From Culex pipiens pallens (lineage: Eukaryota; Arthropoda; Insecta; Diptera; Culicidae): 64,000 bases of DNA. This document shows, piece after piece, positions 46,827-59,314 of the stretch. Position 1 is the stretch's first letter. Every line of letters starts with the position of its first letter. Made by a program: the position numbers and the translations under genes. The stretch spans positions 129,494,117 to 129,558,116 of the forward strand of contig NC_068937.1 of the NCBI RefSeq assembly GCF_016801865.2, written 5' to 3'. The notes beneath the pieces are model-generated. The model was not told where the DNA came from. It did no database searches and saw nothing but the letters and a program-made list of their open reading frames with translations.

Positions 46827-47771
46827 GGGGAGAGTGGGGAGACTTGATCCCCTTTTTTTGTATCGATCATAACTCTGTCAATTTCTCACAAAACTATAAA
46901 CTTTTTGCATGAATTGAAAGCTTAAACATTCATCTAAGTTTGGCTAATAAGGGTATTGCATCAGATGAACTCTTCGAATCATGCCAAGCGTTTTAAAAAA
47001 ATATTTTAAACCGGCATTTTAAAAATGTTAGGGGTAAATTGATCCCCCTTTCAACATATTGAAGAAATCTTAAGCAAAATGTTTCTTATTTATCCAAACT
47101 TATATTTTGCTATAAGTTACAGCAATTTCACATAAAACCTGTACGTTTGTGTTCAAAATATAACAAGTTAAGTATGTAAAATATTTAAAAACTTAAATTA
47201 TTATTTTTTAGACCAAAATTAAGCATGTTTACAAAAGCTGGAAATTTTTGTTTACAAAACTTTTGAAAAGGTTCAAACTGCAGTAAGTTATGTACAACTA
47301 TACTAAAGGAAACTATGTATGAAAACCCAGCCCAATTAATTAATCTTGAGGCTGATTCCAGTGACTGTAAAAATGCAGGGATCAAGTCTCCCTAAACGCA
47401 CTTTTTTAAACAATTGATTGTAAAAATAGTATGATGATAAATTTAACATCAAATGCGTAAGGGTTTTGGAGTTGATAAGTTTATCAAACAATTCATGTAT
47501 AAAAAATATATGTTTGAATAATTTTTGAGTGTTTTCTATACATATCAAAACAAAGAAAAAAAGATCTCTTGGAAGTTTTTTGCAGCTCGTTTTAGAAAAA
47601 TGTGTGTAACTCAATCTAAACATTTTTTAATTTTTTTCTTTGTTTTCTACAATGAGTTTTAGTTAATTTCGCACAACATTCTAGAACAAAGCTAATTGTT
47701 TTACCCACATGCTGACGAGATACAGGCTTGGGATCAAGTGTCCCCGGGGATCAAGTCTCCCCACTCTCCCC
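46827..47771. mobile_element. TA-flanked TIR element, GGGGAGAGTGGGGAGACTTG ends
   Basis: GGGGAGAGTGGGGAGACTTG at the left, followed by ATCCCC, is mirrored by GATCAAGTCTCCCCACTCTC and CCC at the right. TA lies outside both ends (46825-46826, 47772-47773). Variants of GGGGATCAAGT/ATTGATCCCCC recur internally near 47035 and 47740. The 945-bp interior has no transposase frame. Confidence 0.72.
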
Positions 47772-47773
47772 TA

Positions 47774-50700
47774 CCCAATTTGGCTCAAAATTGGCACAGT
47801 TACTTATTTTTACCTGAAGAATCGAGCCAGGTGGTATCCATGATGGCGATTTTTTATTGTCACCCTAGTGTAGAACTATCAAAATTATATACAGTCTTGT
47901 ATGGACGAACTTATTTTGCTAAATATCGCTTATTACTAAAATAAAAATTATAAAAAGCTAATTTTACATAAAATTTATCAATTTCAATTGCCGTTCAAAG
48001 ACAAAACTAATAATTCTATAAAAAAAATCAGCCCACGATCACGCGGTCATCCCAGCCAGGTGTTCATTTCTACAACAAATTCAATCAAAAAATGCACAAT
48101 GCAAGCCCAACGACAACAGCCCGACAATAAATTGTACAAAATGTGGTCTGTCTCCTTCCAACGAAATTCTTTTATATCAAATTGATCACCTTTCATTTCG
48201 CGGCCAACGGGACTGGAAACTCGAGAGTCCACCACAAAAAAAAGGACTCTCCCTCACCCAGGGTTCTCAAATCGCGCACAAAACACCTTTCCCTCTGCCC
48301 AATGTTGTGCACGCACGCTCGCTAAACGGTGCAATTAAGAGGTCCTCCTTAAGGGGAAGGACCAATCGAGTCGACCCCCGCCAAACCACCCAGGAAGAGA
48401 TTCGATCGCCGAGATAAGTCCGATCGATCTTCGCTCTGTTTGGACAACTAGCAGCCAATAAATCGAAGGTTGAATAGAAAACGTGAAGAAAGTCGATCCT
48501 TGGAATCTTCCACAGGTTCTGGGTGAAAATAATACAACCCGATTTAGACACGCATAAAGACCGTGCAAAAAAGTTGTAATAGGTTCGATTTTTGAGGGTC
48601 CTTTCATTGCTTCATTCATGCTTTGTTCGAGGATCTCGGCTCCGCATTGTCTGCGAACCTCGAATCGATCAGCCGGGGCATAGATCGGTTTGTTAGACTC
48701 AATAACTTTGACAAAAATTCTGTCCAAAAAAGCTGTAGTGAGTCATGAAGATACTCCGATTTGACGTGATTCCAAGCGTGATTCATATGAAAAATCACAA
48801 AGAAGGTCAGACCAACAGGTCATGTAAACTGATTTTTTTTTTTTTTTTGCTTTTTGGGTGTTTTTCAACGCAAGACGATTTCAAAAACACTCAAGAATCA
48901 AAAAAATCAAATTTAGTCTATTGAACTTAAAAAAAAACTCCAGATATGTACAATCAAATTCCTAAAATTAACAGTCAGTAGAATTGAGAGGTTCATGTCA
49001 AGAATATCGGTCTATGCTAAGTGCTCCGTTACTTTTACTGTTAAATCTGTCAGAACCAAACAGAATGCGATGCTGTAATTCAAGCTCAATTTGATCTCGG
49101 GTTACGATTCAATTTTGTTAGACTATTTCCCTGTAGCAAAATTGAGTCAAAAAGGAAAGAAATGAAAAGTGTTGCAAACCAATTCACGCAAGGGTATCCT
49201 CATCAAAAACGCTGCAAAACATAGACAAGAGACAATTCCCGTGTCATGTGATTGTGTGAAAGGTGAAAGGAGAAATGAGAAATGTCATACGAAAATCCAA
49301 GTCGATGGGATTTCAGGTGAAAGCAAAATGCGATGGGACAAGATAACTGCTTGTTTTGTGCGTTGCGATGACAAAAGGCAGTTTTTTGCAGTATTTTATA
49401 AAACATTTTTTGACACTTTTCAGCTAGTCTCGGTGGGAGTTCTGCGTGAGAGGCTGTAATTAAATGAATGGCTTCAGGGGTGGGATATGGTGAACGGTTG
49501 AATGAAAGTCTCGCCAGACAGTTTGGCACCATTTGATCATCGGATTCTGTATTTTGATATAAAGAAAATAAAATCAAGCTCAATTTACTCCTTCCCACTT
49601 TAACTTTTTTAAAGAAATGAATTGATAATTGCCAAAATTACAAAATCATTTAATGTTTCCCGTTTAAAATAGTTTAAGATTTATCTGAAACCAATATTCT
49701 ATTCGATCTGAAACAAATCATTTATTGATTTGAAAATTTACCCACCAGCGTGAAGTAAAATCTTGTAAACACAACATAAACCATTGCAATAACAAAATAA
49801 AAATTCTATAAGATCCAAGTAACCATTCATCAAACGAGACTGTCCAGCTGTGAAAGAGTAGCTCATCTTTACGCCAAGTTTAACATCTTCGTACAATATT
49901 GTTTAAATTTTCGGTAGTAACAATTTGAAAGGACTGACACAAATTTATTCAAACTTCTTTCTTTTTACTCTTATTTGATTAAATTTAAACATTCAAATTT
50001 TCTAAAATTCCAAATTAAATTCATATTTTTTCACAAATTTGTACTCACAAAAGACTATTTTAAATTGTTACCACCCAATTCCTCGATCACCATATCGTTG
50101 CAAATAATTGCAACGATGGCCTACTGCGCTGTGTACACGATCCCTGTGGGAGGGCTGGCCCAAAAACAGCTCAATATGTCCCGGAAGAATGGACCTACTG
50201 CAGCGGGAGGATTAAATTGCACAAAACAACACTGAATGTGCGCAAATGTAAACAAACACACAAAACGTCACCTCCGGAGGTGCCCGAAACGGGCCTACAG
50301 AAATAAAAAAGAAGGCCACAAGCAAACACAATCATCTTCTACTTCCGTTAGGAAGGAAGGTATTGTGAGCTGTCCGTTTTACAGAACGGACGATCAATAC
50401 CGAGAATCGTCCATCAGGAAGAATTAACTTGTTTTCTTTGAGGTTCCTTGGCCCTGATTGAGGTGACTTTTGGATAACGAAAAAAAAAATTAAGCGAGGT
50501 TGGAATTATATGATTTGGCAGAAAAAGGTCAGTCGATCATGTTTGAAATGTTCTTCCGTTGCATTATCCAGAGGGTGAATGCAATTCGAGGAGATCATTG
50601 ATCAATTAGTACTTATCGTTGAGAGAGGAAGTGAACTTGAATTGATCGTAAATAATTGATTTTTCTACCTTTCATTTTTGGCAGCATGCTACTTGGGAAG

Positions 50701-50817
50701 TAAGACACACAAAGGGAAAACATGCAGGTGGTCCGAGTATCTTCTTTAAGATATATTGTAGTTGTAGAAGCTCCATTTTTGAAACATGATTTTTAAATAA
50801 TACATAGAAGACTTCCG
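47774..50817. other. Intergenic, no gene supported
   Basis: Overlapping frames at 48047-48798 and 49169-49598 show no domain. A short hairpin (GTCCGTTTTACAGAACGGAC) lies near 50369-50388. No exon could be supported. Confidence 0.4.
48829..48943. repeat. Diverged copy of the CTGGAG hairpin MITE
   Basis: It has the family's TGCTTTTTGGGTGTTTTT centre and the right end AACTTAAAAAAAAACTCCAG. The left terminal bases have been replaced by a T-run. Confidence 0.5.
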
Positions 50818-50819
50818 TA

Positions 50820-50953
50820 GTAACAGTCAATAGGGCGAATCTGCGATTGTAAACAAGCAGTATATCCCTTTTGCTCAAGTGACAGTTCACGTCTAGTAAG
50901 AGGGGGATATACTGCTTGTTTACAATCGCAGATTCGCCCTATTGAACTGTTAC
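50820..50953. repeat. TA-flanked hairpin MITE, about 50-bp arms
   Basis: GTAACAGTCAATAGGGCGAA and onward to TATATCCC forms the left arm; GGGATATACTGCTTGTTTAC to CTGTTAC is its inverse with one indel. TA borders both sides (50818-50819, 50954-50955). The loop is about 35 bp. The near-perfect arms suggest a young copy. Confidence 0.8.
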
Positions 50954-50955
50954 TA

Positions 50956-53355
50956 AAAACTTATCAAAACACAAATTATCCAGTTCCAAAAATAAATAGT
51001 TAGTTATGTACACTGAAACCCGGATGGTTTGATACCCATTGTTCTCAAACGAACAAATTTCAATTAATTCGCGTCAAATCTCTCCAAAATCTTGGGAGGT
51101 TGTTTGGGACCCCAAATGGGACCGAAAAAATATATTTATATGATATTAAGTAAAAACAAACTGATTTTGAATTTGTGCTGCAGCCAGGTTTTGGATTTCC
51201 TTTCAGATATGTGTTGCATCATAATCCATTTTAAAACAATTATTGCTTTAACTAAGACAGTAACAAAAGTAAGAAAAAACTCAAAAAGACTTGTTGATAA
51301 TTCATATTTTTTTTAAATGTTTTTTTTAGTTGAACATAAATGCAAGAAATATCTTCATCCAGCGTAAATTTCCTCACTCCAATTTTCCAACCTCCTTTAA
51401 CAAACCCTCTTTCCCACAGCCTCACGATTTATTCATCACGCATTTTCAGCAAACCCTCCAAAATCTTTACGCTCCCAAAAAGGGCCCAAACGCGACAAAA
51501 CCCACGGTCGCTCCCTTTTGCATTAAATTCGCCCTTTTCCCTGCTGTATGATATTGCATCTTTCGATCAAAATTGGTCCTTTCTGCGTGCATGTGTGTAT
51601 ATGTCGCGGTTTGCCCCGCACACACAAGCACAGAATCACACCATTAACTCGACAGCGACCATTTTTCCATCACCCTGTCCCTCTCTCTGCTATTGTTGAA
51701 CGCTTTTGATTCGAACAAATAAATAATAAGCAAATGTGACGATATTTTTCCAAACCACCCCTCGACTTGTGTCGCATGTGTCACACACTTTGACAATTGG
51801 GAAAAGAGGGAAAAAGGTCGCGCAGTGTGCCATGCCGAAGGACGCAAAGTTGTGGTTATGTGACGGTTTTTGCGGATCCTTTTGTGTGACGGTGATGCAC
51901 GTTCAAGGGGAAGCGGGGGAAAGGGAAGAAAAGAAGTTTTATAGCGCGACTATAAATGTATTTTACGGGGAGAGATAGGATAACGAGCGACAAAATGGCA
52001 GTTGCACTTTTATTTTTTAGCAACAGAGTGCATCTTGGTGTGAAAAAGTGATGCGCTGGAAATAAAAAAAATCTAGGAGAATAAAGCAATTTGTCAAACT
52101 TTGATCAAATTGATTGGCTAGTGAAAAGTTTTGATTGATTGGTTGTTTAAGTAAAATGTAATTACAAAAACCGACTCGGTTCTAAGGCTAGTACGCTGAT
52201 CGGAAGGAAAGGGGTCAAGAAATGGCTTTACGAACAGCAGAACAAAGGAGAGGGAGCGATTTCTTGGGGCTTTTCTTCACCCTCTCTGGCTTGCTTTAGC
52301 TGCCGCTGCTGCCCATTTGATTTTTTTTCTTGACCGGGACCTTCCGAAGTGCGTATAACGCTCTAACCAGGTCCCAGTACCGAAAAGGACCTAATAAAAA
52401 TAATGTTATGAGAAAATTTTTTCAATTTTATATTTGCTTTAATTATTTTATAATTAATTTTTTTGTTTTAATCATTATTTTTTAAATTGAAATTTTATTA
52501 TTTATCTGTTTTTGTTTTTTTAAATTTACCGTTTTTGTTATTTTTTTAGTTTATTTTTTTTTTCATTTCTTTAGACTGTTGCAAATATTTTTTAAAGTTT
52601 TTGTCACCTCCCTGTTCAAAATTTCCACGAAAAATCAGGGGGCAAATTCTTTTTTTTTATGAAACTTAAATTTTTATGAAAATTTAAGAGGAATCAGTTG
52701 AAATTAATTTTATATTTATTCCTCTGCGTTTAGAATAATGTTTAGCATGGTCGGGTTTATACAAAAATTTGTATTTTGGTGAATTTTCGTTGTTGGTAGC
52801 GCAAAAGTATTTGTTTTTCGCAAAATTTTATTTTTCGTCAAATCTTAAATTTTTTGAAGGCTGGATGATTGCAAATGAACTGTACAGGTGTATAATGCAT
52901 TTTGCAACATTTTTTTTTATTGAATTGTTCAAATTCTGGCTTGTAATTTTTATTTTTATATTTTTTTCCCAAAAAATAATCTAATCTACTACCATGTTAC
53001 ACCAGGACATTTCAAAACATATTCGAATCAATCACATTGTAGAGAAAAGCTTCCACATCAATTTCGTTAAAAAAGTCTCATTTTTTGCAATATAAGCATT
53101 GATATGCCCATTTTTCTTAAATTAAATGTGTCCTGTTCCAAAATTTCATTCCAATTTTCATTCAACCGCCTACTGAGTTTTTTTATGACCCTAATAAAAA
53201 TTCCATGTTTTTTTTAAATATCAGTATAACAAATAACGAGATTTTTGAATTTGTTATTATTCTTTTAACATTACAAATCAGAACTTTTCATGATTATTTT
53301 TGTTTTTTTCTTAATCCCTTGAAAAAACCCACAATATTTGATTTGAAGGTCCCCG
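50956..53355. other. Intergenic, no gene seen
   Basis: AT-rich, with long T-rich simple sequence at 52400-53000. 51008-51050 carries a half-site of the GTTTGACA family. Frames at 51330-52089 have no motif. Confidence 0.4.
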
Positions 53356-53635
53356 CAAAAAAAGCAAAGCAAAGCAATCCACTTTAACGACCCCCGGGTC
53401 TTTTGTGGTCTCTGTTGCAAGTTTCTGCTCATTTTTAGGCGTCCGAAGGTGTGTGGTGAGTCACTTAAAACCTCTTTTACGCTAATGGACCGACGTTTTA
53501 CTTCCCCACCCGATAGAAGGCGTGATCAGGCAAATCTCGTCTCGAAAAATGCCACCGGGTCCGTCCGGGATTGAACCCAGGCCATACTGGGGTTGAGAGG
53601 CTACCACGCTAACCACTGCGCCACCGGACCCGGCC
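53356..53635 (-). mobile_element. tRNA-derived SINE
   Basis: Read on the - strand, the head has an A box TGGCGCAGTGGT (about 53613-53624) and a B box GGTTCAATCCC (53567-53577). A 7-bp acceptor-like stem (GGGTCCG with CGGACCC) gives a near-cloverleaf. The body runs on for some 200 bp to a tail of TTTGC repeats near 53357-53378. The tail and body distinguish it from a free-standing tRNA gene. No clear target duplication was seen. Confidence 0.78.
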
Positions 53636-56600
53636 AAAGACACTAACTAACTTGAAATTTTCAGCTTGAAAACTCACTTAGCTTGGATGTTTAATACAGA
53701 TTAAATATATAATAAAGTGTACAAAAATCTGTCTGACTGATCAGCATAAGATTTTTTAGGTTATTTTATCATTTTTCAAACTCCGTAAAATATTAAATTT
53801 TAGAATAGTGGTCCCCGTGAAAATTGCATTTATTTAGCGTGAAAAATCACTAGATAAGATAATCTTGAGTGACGATCAAAAGATAGTTAATGGAAAATAT
53901 GAGAGCCCAACGAAATCTTAAATCAAGTGGTAAATGTTTTCCTCAGTGTACCCCTAAAAATTACGCGAGACAAATTTTCGACCACCAAAGGCCGCTTCTC
54001 AAATTACCGACTAATCGAAAAGATTTCCTAGAACCGTTTCAGCGAAGCAACAAGCAAAAAAAAAAAAGGTCCAATAAATTAGATCATTGATAATGGCCAA
54101 CACAGAAAACCGCACGAATCACACAATTTATCAATAAATCGCTCCCACGCCAAGGACCAGGAAAGAAAAAAAGTAACTCTCTTTTCTCACCTTTCTTTTT
54201 TTCGCGCTGAATGAAAAAGCATCGATGAATGAATAAACTGAGGGAGACTAGGATACCTGACCTGATCTGATTTATTGTAAAAGACTTGATTCACGCAAAC
54301 AAAAAAGAATCAATAATTTCAAGTGAAATTTCCATCATTTCACTCGCTGCGACGGGCTCTTTTTCGATTTGGCCGAGCCAGACTGTCTGGCAAAGTTGGT
54401 TGAGCTTTTTATTTGGGCTTCATTCATAAGTTGGCTCGGACAAGTTGAATTCCTTCTTTCGCTTGTTGTTTTGTTTCATTCAGCTTTTTGTTCCACGCCA
54501 CATTTTTCCAAGTACAAATTTGGGAAAGGATCGAAGCAGGAGAGGGTCATAAACTTGTCGTTTTGTCCTGGCTGGACCTTAAGAATTTTTGAGGGAGGCC
54601 AGGTCCAAAAGGATGGTGCTGGACAGAGAGTTCGCGCGAGACGAGAATATTGATACTCTTTCGTTTCGGGTTGCTTTTTTTTTTTACTTTGACCTGACCT
54701 GGACCAGAGGTAAGAAGGATCCTTTTTTTTGTAAAGTGGAACGAGGACCATTAATAGGATGAACAGAATGACAATAAAAAGGCGTGCAAAAGTCCATTCA
54801 TTCTGGCTGGATGGAAGAAGCCCCGGTTGGCGTGGGACAGATCTGTCCCACGGTTTTACGGTTCTTGCGCAAGATTTATGGTTTGAATTTTTGAACGTTT
54901 TATCCGTGATTTTATTACATTGAATCTCGATTTGGTATATTTTTAAAACAAACTTACCACGAAGTTTATCTCTCAGTTAAATGTATTTGGCATTTTCAGA
55001 GCTAGATAATTTATCAAACAAAAAAAGGAAATTTTCATATGCTGTGCTGATACATTGAAGCCTCGATTAACATCCAAAGCTTCGATTATCAAAAAAAAAA
55101 AACTACTAAGAAGCTTTGGATAATCGGTCATGAAAAACCTAGTGAAAAACCCCTTTTTGAAATTTTGGCGAGGATTTCGGATAATTGAGTTTAATCTGTA
55201 TAATGTCCAGACTCGATTTACCGAAGACCTCAGAAAAAATCACTTCGGATAATTGAACCACGAAAAAAAAACAATGGTTTTGATGTCTTGTTTTCGATCG
55301 TTGCACTTGCATATGACCTCAAACATGCTCTAAAATAGATTAGAATTTTTATATCCAAGAGTGCAGTGATTAAATTTAAAAAAAATGTCTTTGGTTTTCT
55401 ATTAGGCAATCAACAACTCTGGAGCAACATTTGAAAAGGGCGCATAAGCATTTTGACAGCTGCAACTATTTTGCAAATTCCAAGACAACGAGTAACTATT
55501 TAGCAAACCCCGAAGTGTTGAGAGGTAGCTGGGTATGCCAGCTATAGTTTTACACTTCGAGTTTTGTGAAAAGTTTCCAGAAGCTTGAGAATTATCAAAA
55601 TAGTTCAAACTGTCAAAATGCTTATCCGCCCTTTTCCGCGTGTTGATCAAAAACTTAAATTTTTAGCAAAAAAATGCACTTAATGCACTCTACCTAATTT
55701 TAAAACCACAGTCTCATTTAAAAATAATAGAAATTGTTTAATTCGGCTCTTTCCAAATGCAAGTTGGAAATACACTTTTTTTTCAAAAAAAATGAGACTT
55801 TTTAAGACATTTCAAATCGGATTAATATATTTAAGGTACAGTCCAGACTCGATTATCTGAAGTTCGAATGTAGTAAAAAAAAAAAAGATTTGTCACTTGT
55901 GGATGGCGTCTAAATAAATATTTGTCTCAAAAAAAAATAAACAATTTAATGTCGCTGTTTTTACATCAAAACCCCGATTTAATATCACCAGAGGTGAAAT
56001 AGAGCCTTTCTTACAAAATGATGAAACTCCGAAAAATATATTGGTGCAATTAATTTTTCAGAAACATAATGATACCACCCAGTGAGAATTTGACCTAAAG
56101 CTTCGAATCTTTTTACCTTACTAAACCTCGAATGCCATATTTTTTTTTAATTTCAGAGGTACATTATGGGTCGCAAGATAATTATTGGATTGTTTTTCCA
56201 AAATCAAACCTAAGAAAGGCAAAACCGTATACTTATGAAGTTTCAGTTAAAAATGAATATCTTTTCACAAATTTCAAGTGAAATTTCAAATAAAACATAA
56301 ATCATTCGGTGAAAATATCCCACTACATGAATTAATCAAACTATCCTTCCACGTTTTGAAGGTGCAAAATGCCTCATCGCTCAAAACGAAAAGGAAGACA
56401 CCCTCCTCCATAAATTCTATTCAAATGGCTGAGAAAAATTGCCTTTTCTTGTTCAAATAGACTCGCACTCCACAGGTTATTGCATTATTGCGCCCTTTCT
56501 AGGTTTGTGGGCGAAAAATGTGTGAAAATTTCTCACCCGACGTGTCGTCGTCCAAAGATGACCCAGGGTGCGTTATTGTGCAAGCAAATTATGCCATTTG

Positions 56601-57799
56601 GACGATTTTCACACGGTGTTAGTTCAATATGCTTAACAGAATCAAGTTTGTTGGTTTCTTGACACAACATCTCTAGTTTCCATGATTATTTGTCAAGATT
56701 TCTCAAGAAAATTTCAGTTACAACTTCAAAAAGAAACACATAAAATGTCGAAAATTATGGCAGCCTCCATTATGGCAAACGCGCCATAATTCGCTCCTGT
56801 GAAAAAAAGTAATCTTGCTCCAAATTGCATTCCCACATTTTTCCCCCAAATTTCTTCGGAAGCGATTGTTTTCAAAACTTATTCTTTCGAAATTCACCTA
56901 AATCCATTAACTTTTTATCCAGAAATTTGTCGCAGCACCACCCCCTGGGGACAATCATTAAAGTGAATGCGTCTCGCTTGTCATCAAACCCACTTTTCTC
57001 TTCTCGCAATGCTCTTTCCTATTGGGTTCGACGAGTTTGACTTTGCAAATTCTGGAGAAAAAAAACACAGAAAAAAAAAACAGGTAGCAGGTAGATCGTC
57101 TTTCTCCAAGCGCAAAAAAAAGTCCTTTGATGCTGTGCCGGCCCGTCGGCAAAAGATGACTCGAAACGGCTAGGATACTTTTGCTTATGCTAATGCTAAT
57201 TGCTGTGTCGGTGTTGAACTTTGTCGGCATGTTTTCTTTTGTGCGTGAATTTTTTCGCACCGTTTTATTTTATGAACTGTGAAGTTATTTTTATGTAGCG
57301 ACAAAATCACCGTATGGGGGCATGAGCTTTTGTAACGTCATAATTGAAAAGGAGAAATAAGTGATAATGATTGTAACGACATCAGAGGACGAGTCTAGTA
57401 ATTCGCAATGAAATCTGGTTCCAATTTATTGACAGGAAAGTATGCCTTCTATGAACTGTATACAACTTTTCTTTTTTTATAAAAAAAAAAAAAAAAACAT
57501 TGTTTGCCTGATCTTATGTTGTCGTATCCGGTGCGCGGGACGTGATGTCGCGTGGGAACCTACGGCAGGACCACGGAATCAGCGCACGATACGCAAATAA
57601 AACACAGTAAATATAACAAATTGTAAAACGCGTGTATTCTTGTTAAGATCCGGAAATAGAATGAAATGGCACAACAAACTATCTTGAAAGCTAGCATAAA
57701 ATATTGACGCGCTGTCCTGCGTCACATAGTGGCAGACTGGCAGCCACTTGTGAGCCAGCGACGTGCGGAAAGTGGGGGCACTCCGCGCACTGGTTCTGT
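53636..57799. other. Intergenic, no gene seen
   Basis: Frames at 54369-54751, 56825-57260 and 57579-57839 have no domain. A perfect 22-bp palindrome lies at 54831-54852 (first half CGTGGGACAGA). The stretch holds decayed repeats listed separately. Confidence 0.4.
55060..55400. repeat. Decayed repeat with 'CTCGATT...GGATAAT' motif
   Basis: AGCTTCGATTATC and GAAGCTTTGGATAATCGG near 55077-55124 form an inverted pair. GTCCAGACTCGATTTACCGA near 55205 and ATTAGAATTTTTATATCCAAG near 55340 match the copy at 3285-3525. A third start, GTCCAGACTCGATTATCTGA, lies near 55851. Confidence 0.5.
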
Positions 57800-57806
57800 C
57801 CACAAC

Positions 57807-58770
57807 CATAGAATAGAGATAGGTAGAATTGCCACTCATTTACCGACCGGGGGACAAAACTGTGCTGCCTAACTGATGCCAGCGGCGAAACGGGGAACTA
57901 CAACACCCTGCGCATAATACTGTCAAGAATGTGGAGAACTGGTTGGCACATATATATTATTAAAAATTTAAAATGATTAAAACACATGGAAAACAAATCA
58001 AAACAATTATGAAAATTCAAGATAAATGCATCCATTAACTAGGATATTTCTTTTAAAAGAAGATTAAATTATATGTAATTCGCATCAGCATCCTTTTTTT
58101 CAAAATTTCAAGAATATGCCAAATAAGTTGACATCCGTTTTCACTTCTCCAAAACATCTGTTTTGTCATATTGACATTTCGCTGTTGCTGTCAAACCAAG
58201 TGAAGAATCGGAGGAGGAAAAGGCTATTTTGCCGTTACGGAGGAAAAGTGATTGTGGTGTTCCAGCTTGAAGATTCCGAGGAAGAAACCCGGCCACGCCG
58301 TGTGAGGCACAGTGCTTCCGGCGGCGCTCGTTGGATTTTGCAGTTTCGGAGTGAAGAAAAGTGGTCGTGGAGCGCTGGTGGAGGTTCTGAGGAAAAAACC
58401 ACTTTGTTCAACTCACTCGCTTCTCGTCGACCAACCTGACCAGCAAGGCCACCGCACTCCAATTTTAACCGCAATTTGTGCCCAATCCTGACGTTCAACC
58501 GCCTCCACTGGTCTCGTCTTTTCATCCAGCTTCCAAGCACCATTTCACATTTTTGATCGCCAACTGAATGTCAACAAGCCTTTTTTTTCAATCTGTCACT
58601 GTCAAACAAAACGCACCCTCCAGAATGCACAGGGCAGTTCCATCAAAAAGCCCAGTGCGCATTTCGACTGAAGTTCCCCGTTTCGAGCAGTGGTGGCGCT
58701 GTCGGCAGTGTCGCTTGACGTTTACAAGGGGGAATCGGCAAGTGGCAATTCTACCTATCTCTATTCTATG
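57807..58770. mobile_element. 964-bp TIR element, 30-bp perfect ends, 7-bp target duplication
   Basis: The terminal inverted repeats are 30 bp and perfect, beginning CATAGAATAGAGATAGGTAG. CCACAAC flanks both sides (57800-57806, 58771-58777). Just inside, GAAACGGGGAAC near 57887 is inverted near 58673. The interior 58120-58650 is GC-richer and gene-like, with a chance-length frame at 58116-58439 of no known domain. The long perfect ends beginning CA and the 7-8 bp duplication fit P-like or hAT-like elements; neither can be chosen here. No transposase is present, so it is non-autonomous. Confidence 0.75.
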
Positions 58771-58798
58771 CCACAACACATGTTAAACATCAAAGGTA

Positions 58799-59312
58799 CA
58801 CTCAAAGTAAAAAGTATCCTTTTTTCAAGTTCACCCGTCGTCACCCTTTAAAAGGGTATCGAAAATGTACTGAATTTGACATACACTCAAAGCCCGACCA
58901 TGGTAATTTTAAGAACATTTGCTAAAAATGCTGCTTATTAAATTAAACGTGGCTTTTCAGCAAAAGTGAACGCAAATATGGTAAAATGTACCATGCTTCC
59001 AAAAAAATGCATGGTAGCAATTACGAAATGATGATCATTCTCTCCATATTGGCGGGTTAAAATTACCATGCCGCTCACGACATAGTAAAATTGACTGCGC
59101 ATATCAGTCAATCCAAGCACAGAATGTTTTTAGCAAAAATACGTCGGTGCGTGTTCTCATTTTAACCCTACAATATGGTAGACACTACCATGGTTGGGTT
59201 TTCAGTGTACCCTTTTAAAAGGGTGACGCCGGGTGAACTTTAAAAAAGGATAGAAAGTATCCTTTTTGAGGATTGAAAGTACCCTTTTGAGGGATACTTC
59301 TGACTTTGAGTG
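58799..59312. mobile_element. TA-flanked MITE, CACTCAAAGT ends, interrupted
   Basis: CACTCAAAGTAAAAAGTATCC at the left and, inverted, CACTCAAAGTCAGAAGTATC at the right, with TA outside (58797-58798, 59313-59314). CACCCTTTAAAAGGGT on the left pairs with ACCCTTTTAAAAGGGTG on the right. A second TA-flanked element (58884-59207) sits in its centre. Confidence 0.72.
58884..59207. mobile_element. Nested TA-flanked MITE, CACT(C/G)AAA ends
   Basis: The ends are CACTCAAAGCCCGACCATGG and, inverted, CACTGAAAACCCAACCATGG, with TA at 58882-58883 and 59208-59209. It interrupts the element at 58799-59312, whose outer ends begin with the same CACTCAAAG. The two are therefore probably members of one superfamily, one inserted into the other. 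Confidence 0.72.
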
Positions 59313-59314
59313 TA

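Noticed and set aside
53567..53635. A free-standing tRNA gene on the - strand
   Set aside because: The cloverleaf-like head is followed by a SINE body and TTTGC-repeat tail, so it is the promoter part of a SINE.
58116..58439. A 107-residue gene inside the 964-bp element
   Set aside because: No motif is visible and it lies in non-autonomous element filler; at best it is a captured fragment.
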